A DNA stretch of 7,114 nt from Phycisphaerae bacterium (lineage in GTDB: Bacteria > Planctomycetota > Phycisphaerae > Phycisphaerales > SM1A02): assembly GCA_002684755.1 (NCBI GenBank), contig NYVS01000058.1, positions 40,592-47,705 of the forward strand. Reading direction: 5' to 3'. Numbering within the stretch: the stretch's first letter is position 1; the number at the start of each line of letters is the position of its first letter. Both the position numbers and the translations under genes were made by a program. A model generated the notes under the pieces. That model did not search any database. It saw only the letters and a program-made list of their open reading frames with translations, and was not told the origin of the DNA. Of this stretch, positions 6,731 to 7,114 are shown piece by piece.

Positions 6731-7114
6731 TCAGTTTCGGCGTCGACGCTTCGCGACCGGCCGAGGCATGCTCTGGACCACGGGGGTCTCCTCGCGCGTC
6801 TTGATCTGGTCGATCATCATCTCGACGTTCTTCCGGATCTCCTTCAGCTGCTCCCATTCGAGCCCTTGAAGCAGTCCGCTGGAAAGTCCCGCCATCACGC
6901 TGAAGCCGTTGAACACCACACGGTCCTCGTCGGTGACGACGGAGATCGCGGTGCAACCCAGGTTCGTCAGGAGCTCCATGCCCGCGCGGACCTCGGTGTC
7001 CTCGGCGGTGAGCCCCTGCTTGAGCATGCTCGCGAGGACCCGGGCGATCGCGAAGAGCAGCCCTTCCTGCGGCTGGCGGATCTCGTGGGCCATCTTCGCG
7101 TACTTCTCGACCTG
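6731..7114 (-). CDS. Hypothetical protein with basic C-terminal tail (start uncertain, probably 5'-partial)
   Basis: I do not recognise this protein. From the ATG at 7093 it is 120 residues; the frame stays open for seven more codons to the window edge (QVEKYAK), all ending in G or C like the rest of the gene, so it may begin outside the window. Residues from the ATG: two amphipathic helices (about 9-26 and 30-46), a short beta-like stretch TAISVVTDEDRVVFNG (48-63), a small-residue segment FSVMAGLSSGLLQGL (64-78), a charged helix (79-100), then a Pro-containing linker and the tail KRRRRN (115-120), which could contact nucleic acid or acidic lipid. It has no signal peptide or catalytic motif. 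It lies 57 bp upstream of the haem-propeller gene on the same strand, so a shared transcript is possible. I am confident it is coding because of its even, protein-like composition and position, and uncertain about its start and function. Confidence 0.68.
   Translation of the reverse strand, partial: QVEKYAKMAHEIRQPQEGLLFAIARVLASMLKQGLTAEDTEVRAGMELLTNLGCTAISVVTDEDRVVFNGFSVMAGLSSGLLQGLEWEQLKEIRKNVEMMIDQIKTREETPVVQSMPRPVAKRRRRN

Noticed and set aside
1..7114. CRISPR array, tRNA or rRNA genes, insertion sequence ends.
   Set aside because: I saw no regularly spaced direct repeats, no RNA gene signatures, and no transposase or terminal inverted repeats. Nearly all of the window is coding.

Overview
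This is a GC-rich window (about two-thirds G+C by eye) in which every gene I can support lies on the minus strand, so transcription runs from high to low coordinates. Two predicted secreted c-type cytochromes, one at each end of the cluster, have architectures typical of Planctomycetota: a PVC-type haem-binding beta-propeller protein, and a protein with the PSCyt1 / DUF1587 / DUF1595 / DUF1592 domain order. I infer a planctomycete, but I cannot name the species. GATC, and the octamer GCGATCGC within it, are strikingly frequent.

Layout in the direction of transcription. 7114-6731: the 3' part of an unrecognised small protein with a basic tail, whose true start is uncertain. 6730-6674: a 57-bp gap holding a perfect 7-bp hairpin next to the following start codon. 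6673-3734: a 979-residue secreted protein with a carbohydrate-binding-like N-terminus, a beta-propeller, HEAT-like helices and a C-terminal CxxCH cytochrome domain. 3737-3051: a class I SAM-dependent methyltransferase whose ATG overlaps the cytochrome stop codon (ATGA). 3050-2966: an 85-bp gap with a 12-bp palindrome and a possible leaderless promoter. 2965-1505: a 486-residue lipoprotein of unknown family. 1499-1: the N-terminal 499 residues of the DUF1587/DUF1592 cytochrome, which runs off the left edge.

How they may work together (inference): two tightly spaced pairs are visible, cytochrome plus methyltransferase and lipoprotein plus cytochrome. The two cytochromes and the lipoprotein should act outside the cytoplasmic membrane, where such planctomycete proteins are suspected to move electrons or bind polysaccharide. 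Their biochemical roles are largely unproven. The methyltransferase is cytoplasmic and has no obvious link to the others beyond coupling. The lipoprotein is the least explained member and the best candidate for something undescribed.

There are no rRNA, tRNA, CRISPR, insertion sequence or convincing terminator signals in the window. No gene-free stretch exceeds 85 bp. The long open frames on the plus strand are antisense shadows.
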